Shown: one piece after another, positions 8,146 through 15,491 of the stretch
Position numbering within the stretch: position 1 is the stretch's first letter
How the letters are laid out: every line of letters begins with the position of its first letter
Source: Actinomadura citrea
GTDB lineage: Bacteria > Actinomycetota > Actinomycetes > Streptosporangiales > Streptosporangiaceae
Assembly: GCF_013409045.1 (NCBI RefSeq)
Contig: NZ_JACCBT010000001.1
Location: 186,001-250,000, forward strand
Length of the DNA: 64,000 nucleotides
Reading direction: 5' to 3'
Position numbers and translations under genes: made by a program
Notes under the pieces: model-generated
What the model saw: the letters and a program-made list of their open reading frames with translations, nothing else
Told to the model about the DNA's origin: nothing
The model's database searches: none

Positions 8146-9410
8146 GGCGCCTGCTCCAGCGGGGTGCCCTCGAAGGTGAAGAACCGCCCGGCGTCCGGTA
8201 TGGCGGCGCGGGTCTGGGCCGGCGTCTCCCCGACCGCGATCACGTAGCCGGAGCGGGCCAGCCCGTGCGGTGGCAGCCGCACCCGCGCGCCCGGTTGCGT
8301 GCCGAGTTCGACCTCGGCGACCGGCGGGCGCATCAGCTCCTTGTGCGCGGTCGCCGACGTGATCTCCATGTCGAACGGGGGATAGGCGAACCGGATGGAC
8401 GCGGCCCTGCGGGGCCCCGGGAACCGCGGGGCCGGGCGGCGTCCCACCGCCACGTCCGCCGCCGCGAGCGGCCCGTCGACGCCGGAGGTCAGCAGCCCGA
8501 GGTAGGGGATCATCCCGCCGCCCAGCCGGACGTTGATCTCGATGACGTGCCTCGCGCCGTCCGGGGTCAGCTTGAACTCGATGTGCGTGAACCCGTCGGT
8601 GAACCCGACGGCGGCGTGCACGCCGGTCAGCGTGTCGCGGAAGTCCGCGTCCGAGAGCAGCGGGTCGTTGGCGTCGACGTCGTGGCCGATCTCCTCGAAC
8701 GCCAGATCGCCGCTGCCGCCGAGCACCTTGCGCGCCACGATCAGCGGCGTGCACTCCCCCTGGAACAGGACGCACTCGACGGAGATCTCCGGGCCGTCGA
8801 GGAACTCCTCCACGACCACGTAGTCCTCGAACTGGCGGATGCCGCCCATCCGCGTCCCGTCGGTGAGCGCGAACGCGGCGTCCAGGTCCTCCGGCCTCTC
8901 GACCTTGCTGAGGCCGAGGCTGCCGCCGAGGTTGCGCGGCTTGACGATGATCGGGTAGCCGATCTCGCCGGCGAACGCGCGCGCCTCCTCCAGCGAGGCC
9001 ACGGCGCGGGACGCGGGCTGCGGGAACCCGGCGTCCCGCAGCGCCTCCCGCGTCGCGGACTTGTCCCGGCACCGCGCCACCGCGCCCGGGTCGAGGACGG
9101 GGAACCCGAGCGCCGCGCTGAGGTGCGCGGACGTCTCGATGTAGACCTCGTCGTAGCAGAACACGCCGGCGACCTCGTGGTCGCGGGCGACCTCGCGGGC
9201 CGCCGCCGTCAGCTTGTCCAGGTCGAGGCAGTCGACGACGGTGTGTCCGTCGATGTAGGGCTCCTCCCAGCTCGCCGGGGACGGGTTGAGCAGCCAGAGC
9301 CGGTACCGCTGCGACACCGACTCCAGGATGTACTTGCGGTAGACCCAGTAGCTGCTCGCGACCAGGAGAAGGAGCGGACGCTCGCCGCCCGCGGGCGGGT
9401 CATACGACAT
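8142..9410 (-). CDS. ATP-grasp domain ligase (second classical copy)
   Basis: 422 residues, MSYDPPAGGERPLLLLVASS at the N terminus. ATP-grasp motifs: YPIIVKPRNLGGSLGLSKV, VVEEFLDGPEISVE and IEFKLTPDGARHVIEINVRL, the last giving the usual Glu/Asn metal ligands. It resembles L-amino-acid ligases and carboxylate–amine ligases of natural-product pathways. It is only distantly similar to the copy at 5535–6800, so each may add a different unit. It starts 22 nt after the amidinotransferase stop and overlaps the MFS start by 4 nt. Confidence 0.8.
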   Translation of the reverse strand: MSYDPPAGGERPLLLLVASSYWVYRKYILESVSQRYRLWLLNPSPASWEEPYIDGHTVVDCLDLDKLTAAAREVARDHEVAGVFCYDEVYIETSAHLSAALGFPVLDPGAVARCRDKSATREALRDAGFPQPASRAVASLEEARAFAGEIGYPIIVKPRNLGGSLGLSKVERPEDLDAAFALTDGTRMGGIRQFEDYVVVEEFLDGPEISVECVLFQGECTPLIVARKVLGGSGDLAFEEIGHDVDANDPLLSDADFRDTLTGVHAAVGFTDGFTHIEFKLTPDGARHVIEINVRLGGGMIPYLGLLTSGVDGPLAAADVAVGRRPAPRFPGPRRAASIRFAYPPFDMEITSATAHKELMRPPVAEVELGTQPGARVRLPPHGLARSGYVIAVGETPAQTRAAIPDAGRFFTFEGTPLEQAP

Positions 9411-9431
9411 ACGGACCTCGATCGCAGGTTG

Positions 9432-10550
9432 TCAGGAGAAGTAGTCCTCGGGCCCGCCGCGGCGGCGGACGTCGAGGGTGGCGCAGTGGAAGCCGCCGCC
9501 GAAGGTGTTGACCGTGCGGAACGGGACGGGGACGGGGGTGAACCCCTCCTTCTCCAGCAGCCGCAGCAGGTCGGTCTCCTGCGCCTCGACGAAGATCCGG
9601 TCCTGGTCGAGCATCAGGGTGTTCATCGCGATCCACCGGCTGCAGAAGTACATCGTCTGGTCGGCGGGGATGGCGGGCTCCGGGCAGATCAGCACGTCCC
9701 AGTCGGCGAACATCTCCGGCAGTTCCGGCACCCGCTCGGGGTTGATCAGTACCCGGCCGGGACGCAGCGGGACGAACGTGGCGTTCATGTGCATCGGGTG
9801 GTCGTCGGCGAACGCGACCTCGTGCACCCGGAACTCGCCGCCGAGCAGCCGCCGCACCCACTCGATGCCGAACCGGTTGGTGACGTGGCTGCGCTGGACG
9901 AGGATGTCGCGGCCGAACCGCATGAAGTCGCCCGCGTCCACGATCGGCTCGAACTCGGTGATGACGGAGGTGGCGTCGGGGAACGGGTCGTCCAGGGACA
10001 TGGCCTCCGGCTTGGCCGCGGCGTAGCCGGGGTTGAAGGACGCGTCGGTGAGCTGCGGCTTCGGCGCCGCGACCCAGCGGGCGCCGCGCCGGAAGTAGTC
10101 CTTGAAGATCGTCCGGAACGGGTGGGTGGCGAAGTAGTACGACCGCCAGCCCATCGTCGCCTCGACGATCTGGTCGCCGGCGACCAGGGCGATGTCGCGG
10201 GGGAAGGTGTGCGACGAGCCGCCGGTGGACGTCCAGTCGGCGGTCCCGAACGGTCGGGACTGGTCGACCGGGTCGGGGCGCCGGACCGTCACGCCCTCGC
10301 CCTCCAGGATCGACACGAACCCTTCGAGCTCCTCGCGGGCCGCCTCGACCTGGTCCTCCGGGAAGCCGCCGCCGCCGTTGCGGCGGTAGAAGTCCCACGC
10401 CTCGGGCGGCACGGTCGCCTCGATCGCCGGATGCCACGGCGGGACGGCGGCGCCGTCGACGACGCCGACGATCACCTCTTCCAGCGGGTCCCACTCGTTG
10501 TACGAGCCGACCGGGGCGGGCTGCCCGGCCGACGGCGCGTTCTCGGTCAT
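9432..10550 (-). CDS. Arginine:X amidinotransferase (AGAT-like)
   Basis: 372 residues. The catalytic triad of glycine/inosamine amidinotransferases is complete: Asp205 in EPIVDAGDFMR, His254 in PMHMNATF and Cys356 in GGGFHCATLDVRRRG. These enzymes move an amidino group from L-arginine via a Cys-amidino intermediate to an amine acceptor. In this operon the donor could be free arginine or an N-methylated/N-hydroxylated arginine made by the neighbours; that is inference. The start overlaps the upstream stop (ATGA). The Asn following the His motif (animal AGAT has Asp there) may alter specificity. Confidence 0.85.
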   Translation of the reverse strand: MTENAPSAGQPAPVGSYNEWDPLEEVIVGVVDGAAVPPWHPAIEATVPPEAWDFYRRNGGGGFPEDQVEAAREELEGFVSILEGEGVTVRRPDPVDQSRPFGTADWTSTGGSSHTFPRDIALVAGDQIVEATMGWRSYYFATHPFRTIFKDYFRRGARWVAAPKPQLTDASFNPGYAAAKPEAMSLDDPFPDATSVITEFEPIVDAGDFMRFGRDILVQRSHVTNRFGIEWVRRLLGGEFRVHEVAFADDHPMHMNATFVPLRPGRVLINPERVPELPEMFADWDVLICPEPAIPADQTMYFCSRWIAMNTLMLDQDRIFVEAQETDLLRLLEKEGFTPVPVPFRTVNTFGGGFHCATLDVRRRGGPEDYFS

Positions 10551-12016
10551 CGCGACGTCCTCTCGACGGTTCGAACGGTCACCCGGGCCTCGGGCGAGGC
10601 GGCCTTCAGGCCGTGCAGGCGGCCGCGCGGCACCAGCAGCACGTCGCCGGTGCCGAGCCGGTGCGGGTGGTCGGTCGCCCACGCGTACACGTCCGCCTCG
10701 CCGCTCGTGACCTCCACGAGCCGGTCGGAGTCGTACACGCCGGTACAGAACGGGCTGTCCGGACGGAGCGTGCTCGACTCGGCGTCGTCCATCGCGGAGG
10801 ACGCCAGCGCGGCGCCCGCCTCGGTGTACCGGTCGAGGCCGTCGGCCCAGGCGATCTGCGCGCGGAAGTCGGCGTCGCCGAGGCGCAGCAGCAGCTTGGT
10901 GTCCTCGATGCCGCGCACCAGCTCGGGGATGACGAGCTCGCCGTGCGTGCGGGCCAGGCCGAGCAGCAGGTTCTCGTAGGTCATCCGCCCGTGGTGGACG
11001 TCGATGTGCGCGTGCTCGTCGCAGTACTTGGCGTCCACGCGGTCGCCGTAGACGGCGCGGAGCATGGCGCCGGTGTCGGCGAACCCCTGCGCGAACAGCC
11101 ACTCCAGGTACGTCACCGCGGCCATGTAGCGGAACATGCCGCGGTGGTCCTCGGTGAGCCAGTTGAAGTAGTTCACCCCGACCAGGGAGCTGGTCAGGTA
11201 GAAGTTCCAGTAGGCGTGCAGGTCGGTGCGCAGCCCGACGCTGGCCAGCATCTCCTTGAAGATCGTGCTGTGCTTGGCGCCGTAGAGCCCGTACCCGAAC
11301 TCGTCGTTGAAGATCTTGAAGAGCTCGGACTGCTCGACGCCGTAGGAGCCGCCGAGGTTGCGCGCCATCGCCGACGCCTCGGTCAGCGCGTCCAGGGCGA
11401 GCTGGACGAGGTGCAGCGCCGCGGCCTCCTCCGGCCGCCGGCACTCGGTGATCAGCCGCATGGTCCCGGTCACCTCGGCCGCCGCGTCCACCGCCGGGTT
11501 GCTCCCGGACGCGTCCGCGGGCGCTCCGGCCCCGCCGACCTCGGCGAGGAAGTACGCCTGCAGCTCCTCCAGGGTCCGCACCGGCGGGACGGCGACGGCG
11601 TCGTCCAGGAAGGAGAAGGCGTACCGTTCCAGGCCCGGCCGGACGGCGTCGCGCAGCGCCCGTACCTCGTCGCCGTAGAAGAGCGCGAAGTCGTCCTTCG
11701 CCGAGGCCAGCCCGGCGGGCGGCAGCAGGATCATGTCGCTCTCGTAGGCGTTGCACAGCACGCGGCCGGCGACGAGCTGCCCGCTGCCGAGGAACTCGGC
11801 CTCCGTCGCCGGGACGGAGAAGTCCCGGTCGCCGGCGCCGGGCGGGCCGATCGGGCGCCGGAACGGGTTGCCCTCGATGAGGACCTCGGGCCCCGGCCGG
11901 AAGATCCGCTGCGAGCAGTACGCGGCGAGGGCGCTCGCCGCGGCCGCCGTCGGCGCCGCACCCGTCGTCACCATGCCCGTCGCCGGTGCGCCGATCGCCT
12001 CGGTAACGGTCGTCAT
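10547..12016 (-). CDS. SznF-like heme-oxygenase-fold diiron oxygenase with C-terminal cupin remnant (copy 2)
   Basis: 489 residues: N-terminal helical region, central HDO domain (about 185–375) and a C-terminal cupin-like region (about 415–485). Diiron ligands are Glu213, Glu239, His249, Glu305, His335, Asp339 and His342; spacings of 26, 10, 56, 30, 4 and 3 are identical to those I recall for SznF, which N-hydroxylates Nω-methyl-arginine. The cupin part keeps GDVLLVPRGRLHG (His468) but the first strand (CTGVYDSDRLVEV) has no H-x-H; a displaced H450-P-H452 sits in the next turn. AGGAGGTGG precedes the ATG. Overlaps both neighbours by ATGA junctions. Confidence 0.85.
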   Translation of the reverse strand: MTTVTEAIGAPATGMVTTGAAPTAAAASALAAYCSQRIFRPGPEVLIEGNPFRRPIGPPGAGDRDFSVPATEAEFLGSGQLVAGRVLCNAYESDMILLPPAGLASAKDDFALFYGDEVRALRDAVRPGLERYAFSFLDDAVAVPPVRTLEELQAYFLAEVGGAGAPADASGSNPAVDAAAEVTGTMRLITECRRPEEAAALHLVQLALDALTEASAMARNLGGSYGVEQSELFKIFNDEFGYGLYGAKHSTIFKEMLASVGLRTDLHAYWNFYLTSSLVGVNYFNWLTEDHRGMFRYMAAVTYLEWLFAQGFADTGAMLRAVYGDRVDAKYCDEHAHIDVHHGRMTYENLLLGLARTHGELVIPELVRGIEDTKLLLRLGDADFRAQIAWADGLDRYTEAGAALASSAMDDAESSTLRPDSPFCTGVYDSDRLVEVTSGEADVYAWATDHPHRLGTGDVLLVPRGRLHGLKAASPEARVTVRTVERTSR

Positions 12017-13098
12017 GCGACCACCTCCTCGGACTCGACCTCGAAGCGGACGCACTCGCCGTCGTGGGCGGCGACCAGTGACACCGGCAGGTCCGGCTGG
12101 ACGTGCAGCGGGACGGGCAGGCACTGGATCGCCTGCTTCCAGTGCGAGTCATGGCCGGGCGCGTTGTCGACGACGATCCCCGGCAGCAGTTCCATCTCGA
12201 ACCAGAACGCGACCGCGTGCATCTTGCCCGCGGCCGTCGGCTGGACCGTCAGCTCGGTGCGCTGGGGCCGCGCGTCCGCGGTGTAGAAGTCGAACTCGAA
12301 CACCGTCATCGGCTCCGACAGCGTCCGGTGCTCGTGCCGGTGCAGCCGGGAGTCGAAGTACTCCAGCGTGGACAGCCGGTTGAAGGGCGCGAGGTCGAAC
12401 CCGTAGAGCTTGCCGACGTGGTTCTTGCGGTGCAGCGGCTCGCTCTCGATGAGCTGCGCGATGATCCGTCCCCGCGACGGCATGATCGTCGCGTCCGGGG
12501 CGAGGAGATGCTCGCGGGCGTGCGCGATCGTGCCGAGGATGCCCTCGCCGAGCAGCCCGCAGTCGACGATCTCGGTGACCAGCAGGCCGGCGCGCCTCGG
12601 CAGGTCCCCGGGCACCGTCATGCGGGTGGACATCTTCGACACGACGCCGACCGCGTCGTCGTACCCGGCCACCCGGACCACCCGCGCCGCCGTCTCGGCG
12701 ACGGACGGCTGGCCCTCGCAGGCCACGACCTCGCGCGCCCCGGCCCGCGCCGCCATCATCGCCAGCAGGCCCGACCCGGCGCCGATGTCGAGGACCAGCG
12801 CCTCCGGTGCGGACGCCACCGCCTGCCGGATCGCCCTGTCGTACAGCTCGGCGCGCTCCTCGTCGTGCAGCATCTCCCAGTGCCAGCGGGGGACGGAGCG
12901 CCGGACGGCCCGGTTCCGGCCGATCAGGGCCTCCTGGTTGTCGGCGTCCATGCCGAGGATCAGTTCGAAGGCCCGGGCCGCGTCCTCGTAGCGGCCCTGG
13001 TGGTGCAGGTCGCGCCCCCACCTGAGGAACTCGCCGAGCTCCATTCCGTCACGGATCCCGGCGACCGCGCTCTGCGTCTGCGGCTGTGCGCTGTTCAT
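12013..13098 (-). CDS. PRMT9/SznE-like arginine N-methyltransferase with N-terminal TPR
   Basis: 361 residues. One TPR-like helix pair lies at about 23–60 (LHHQGRYEDAARAFELILGM). Then comes the PRMT signature VPRWHWEMLHDEERAELYDRAI, SAM motif I DIGAGSG (104–110), acidic Glu128, double-E loop glutamates 176 and 185 (TEIVDCGLLGEGIL) and a SHW loop at 318–320 equivalent to THW. The RIIAQLIES segment matches PRMT7/9. PRMT-type SznE makes Nω-methyl-L-arginine as the SznF substrate in streptozotocin synthesis, so free arginine is the likely substrate here. Coupled to the Rieske gene and the HDO gene by 4-nt overlaps. Confidence 0.85.
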   Translation of the reverse strand: MNSAQPQTQSAVAGIRDGMELGEFLRWGRDLHHQGRYEDAARAFELILGMDADNQEALIGRNRAVRRSVPRWHWEMLHDEERAELYDRAIRQAVASAPEALVLDIGAGSGLLAMMAARAGAREVVACEGQPSVAETAARVVRVAGYDDAVGVVSKMSTRMTVPGDLPRRAGLLVTEIVDCGLLGEGILGTIAHAREHLLAPDATIMPSRGRIIAQLIESEPLHRKNHVGKLYGFDLAPFNRLSTLEYFDSRLHRHEHRTLSEPMTVFEFDFYTADARPQRTELTVQPTAAGKMHAVAFWFEMELLPGIVVDNAPGHDSHWKQAIQCLPVPLHVQPDLPVSLVAAHDGECVRFEVESEEVVA

Positions 13099-13457
13099 CG
13101 GCTCTCGGCCCCTTCGTCGTGGGTCGGATCGGGCGGCAGGTTGGCGAGGATCTCCTTGTGGATGACCGAGACGGGGGCGCCCGTCTCCGGAAGGACGACG
13201 ACGGCCTCGTCCCCGCTGCGCACCATCGGCAGGCAGGAGCGCTTCACGGCGGAGACGCCGACCTTGGTGCCGTGCCACGGGCAGCTGAGCCGCCGCCCGT
13301 CGGGGGTGCGGCGGGCCAGGCTGAGCGGGCCGCCGCGGTGCGGGCAGTGGTCGCGGACGAGCAGCGACCGCTCGCCCTCGTGCAGGACGAAATAGCGGTC
13401 GTGGCCGACCATCACGGTGTTGTGCCGGCTCAGATCCATCACGATGACGCGGGCCAT
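13095..13457 (-). CDS. Rieske [2Fe-2S] protein
   Basis: 120 residues; Cys38-x-His40 (CPHRGG) and Cys59-x2-His62 (CPWHGT) are the four Rieske ligands. It is a stand-alone Rieske-type ferredoxin with no oxygenase domain. The start at 13457 is chosen for GAGGAG just upstream. In the operon it lies between the two SznF-like genes, so it may deliver electrons to their diiron centres, which otherwise need an outside reductant. That role is inference. Overlaps the methyltransferase by 4 nt. Confidence 0.85.
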   Translation of the reverse strand: MARVIVMDLSRHNTVMVGHDRYFVLHEGERSLLVRDHCPHRGGPLSLARRTPDGRRLSCPWHGTKVGVSAVKRSCLPMVRSGDEAVVVLPETGAPVSVIHKEILANLPPDPTHDEGAESR

Positions 13458-13574
13458 CGGCTCCTCTTGTCTTCGGGCGCGGCCGGTGACGGGCGGGGGC
13501 GGCACTGGGCATGGCGCTGTCAGGCGGGGCGGGAGAGACGGGAGTCTCGGTGGGAGCGTCGGGGGTGGGGAGTG

Positions 13575-14966
13575 TCAGGCGGGAGAAACGGCGTGCAGCA
13601 GGCAGGCGGTCTCCGGCGTCGCCGGCCGGATCCCGTAGAGGCGTCCGCCGGGGATCAGCACGGCCTCGCCGCGCGCCAGCCGCTCGGGCGGTCCGGTGGG
13701 GGTCGTGACGAGGTCGGCCTCACCGTGCTCCACCTCCAGGACGACGTCGCCGTCGTGGCTGCGCGTGCCGAACGGGCTCTCGGCGGTCAGCGCGACGCGC
13801 TGCGGCGGTTCGGATCCGGTCCGCGCCGAACCGGCGAGCTCCCGGTGCCGGGGGAGGCCGTCCGACCAGCGGATCTGCGCCGCGGTGTCGTCCTCGAACC
13901 AGCCGCCGACGAGCCGCGCCTCCGCGATGCCGCGCAGGAGCTCGGGGACGACCCGCGGGCCGTGCCGCCCGGCCAGGGCCAGCAGCACCTGGTCCCGGGT
14001 GATGCGCCCGTGGTGCTCGTCGATGTGCGCGTGCTCGTCGCAGTAATGCAGATCGACGGTGTCCCCGAATATGCTGCGGAAGACTTTGATCATTTCCACG
14101 AATGCGGGCGCGAAAACAGCCTCCGCATAAGTGACGGCGCCCGCGTAGCGGAAGAACTTCGCATGGTCGCGGGACAGGTAGTAATAGTAGTTGTTCGTCG
14201 CCAGCGGCCCGGCCAGGTAGAAGTTCCAGTACGCGTGCACATGGGTCGCCATCGCGCGGCTGCGCAGCATTTTGGCGAAGATCGTGGTGTGCTTGGCGTC
14301 GTAGACCCCGTAGCCGAATTCATCGATGAAGATCTTGAACAGGGCGGACTGCTCGGGGCCGTAGGCGCCGGCGAGGTTGCGCGACATGGCGGAGGCCTCG
14401 GTGAGCCCGTCCAGCGCGAGTTGCACCAGGTAGAGGTCGGCGGCGCTCTTGCGGTCGCGGGCGTCGGCGATGGCGGTCAGCGCGGGCGACGGCCCGGCGG
14501 CGGCCTCCTCCACGACGTGCTGGAAGTAGGCCTCCAGCACCTCGGGCGTGGCGGCGCCGCTGACGTCCACGGCATCGTCCAGACAGCCGAACGCGAAACG
14601 TTCCAGTTCCGAGACCGAGGTCTCCCGGAGTTCTTTGAGGTCGCGCCCGTAGAAGAGGTCGAAATCCTCGTACAGGCCGTCGAGCCCCTGCTCGGGGAGC
14701 AGCACCGTCTCGGCCTCGTAGAAGGTCCCGAGCAGCCGGTGTGCGGCGAGGGAGCGATGGGTCGCCCAGTCGCCGGGGCCCGGCGGGCGGTCGAAGTCGG
14801 ACTCGGCCAGCGAGCCGGGCACGAGCATGCGGCGGTAGGGGTTGCGGCCGTGGACGACCTGGGCGTCACCGCGGAACAGCGGATGGCCGGCGAACGCCAG
14901 GATCCGCTTTCCGAGGGTGCCGCCGGCGTGTGTGGCGGCAGGAGCCGCCTGCGGTTGAACTGTCAT
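13575..14966 (-). CDS. SznF-like heme-oxygenase-fold diiron oxygenase with degenerate cupin (copy 1)
   Basis: 463 residues, close to SznF length. Diiron ligands Glu190, Glu216, His226, Glu282, His312, Asp316, His319 fall one residue from the SznF positions I remember (189, 215, 225, 281, 311, 315, 318). The C-terminal cupin region keeps one His in strand 1 (His404 in TRSHDGD) and has Tyr444 where motif 2 normally has His (GEAVLIPGGRLYG). Thus N-hydroxylation looks possible, but the three-His iron site used by SznF for rearrangement is not intact. First gene of the operon; 117 nt separate it from the Rieske gene. No strong ribosome site is visible. Confidence 0.85.
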   Translation of the reverse strand: MTVQPQAAPAATHAGGTLGKRILAFAGHPLFRGDAQVVHGRNPYRRMLVPGSLAESDFDRPPGPGDWATHRSLAAHRLLGTFYEAETVLLPEQGLDGLYEDFDLFYGRDLKELRETSVSELERFAFGCLDDAVDVSGAATPEVLEAYFQHVVEEAAAGPSPALTAIADARDRKSAADLYLVQLALDGLTEASAMSRNLAGAYGPEQSALFKIFIDEFGYGVYDAKHTTIFAKMLRSRAMATHVHAYWNFYLAGPLATNNYYYYLSRDHAKFFRYAGAVTYAEAVFAPAFVEMIKVFRSIFGDTVDLHYCDEHAHIDEHHGRITRDQVLLALAGRHGPRVVPELLRGIAEARLVGGWFEDDTAAQIRWSDGLPRHRELAGSARTGSEPPQRVALTAESPFGTRSHDGDVVLEVEHGEADLVTTPTGPPERLARGEAVLIPGGRLYGIRPATPETACLLHAVSPA

Positions 14967-15491
14967 TAACTTGTACCGTTCACCTGACTACTCAAGGGTC
15001 GGGTGTAGCTGAAGGCGTGCGCGGCCGATTGTGTCGGCCATGGTCACTGAGAACGGCTTCCATTTGTTGGTGGGATGAACAAATGTCGCTGAGCGGAAGT
15101 GATCTATCACTAGCAGTAAGAGATCGCTTCCCCCTGGCTGCCGGGCAGATTAACAAAGGCTTCGGCCGATGATCAACGATTGATCTGGAACTTTGTGCCG
15201 GCGTTCGGATTTCCCGGCCCGGCGGCCGGACGTTTCGGTCCCGTCCAAAATGATCTTGTGGGCGTTCGGGCCGTTCGGCGCCGCGCCCCTCCCGCGCACC
15301 CTGACAGCCGTGCTGACCTCGTCGCCCCTCACGGTCACCGCAGGCGCGCACTACCGGCCGCCACGGCGCAACTCACCCATGACATCGGTGACTCCTGCTG
15401 GTCAGGAAGCTCCGGAGACACCCCCCGCTTCGTGACCGTAACCGGACGCCCGCCCCGCCTCCCGCCCGTGCCCGACGCGCGAGGCGTGGGG
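14967..15491. promoter_or_regulatory. 525-bp control region upstream of the SznF-like operon
   Basis: No credible gene. The part from about 15050 to 15190 is unusually AT-rich for this genome and holds three inverted repeats: CATTTGTT/AACAAATG (15061–15068 and 15078–15085), AGTGAT-CT-ATCACT (15098–15111) and GGAAGTGATC/GATCGCTTCC (15095–15104 and 15122–15131, one mismatch). A further GGCCGA/TCGGCC repeat is at 15023–15039. These are candidate operators or hairpins for the 14966→4252 operon. The right part up to the GlxA-type gene's stop shows nothing clear. Confidence 0.5.
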
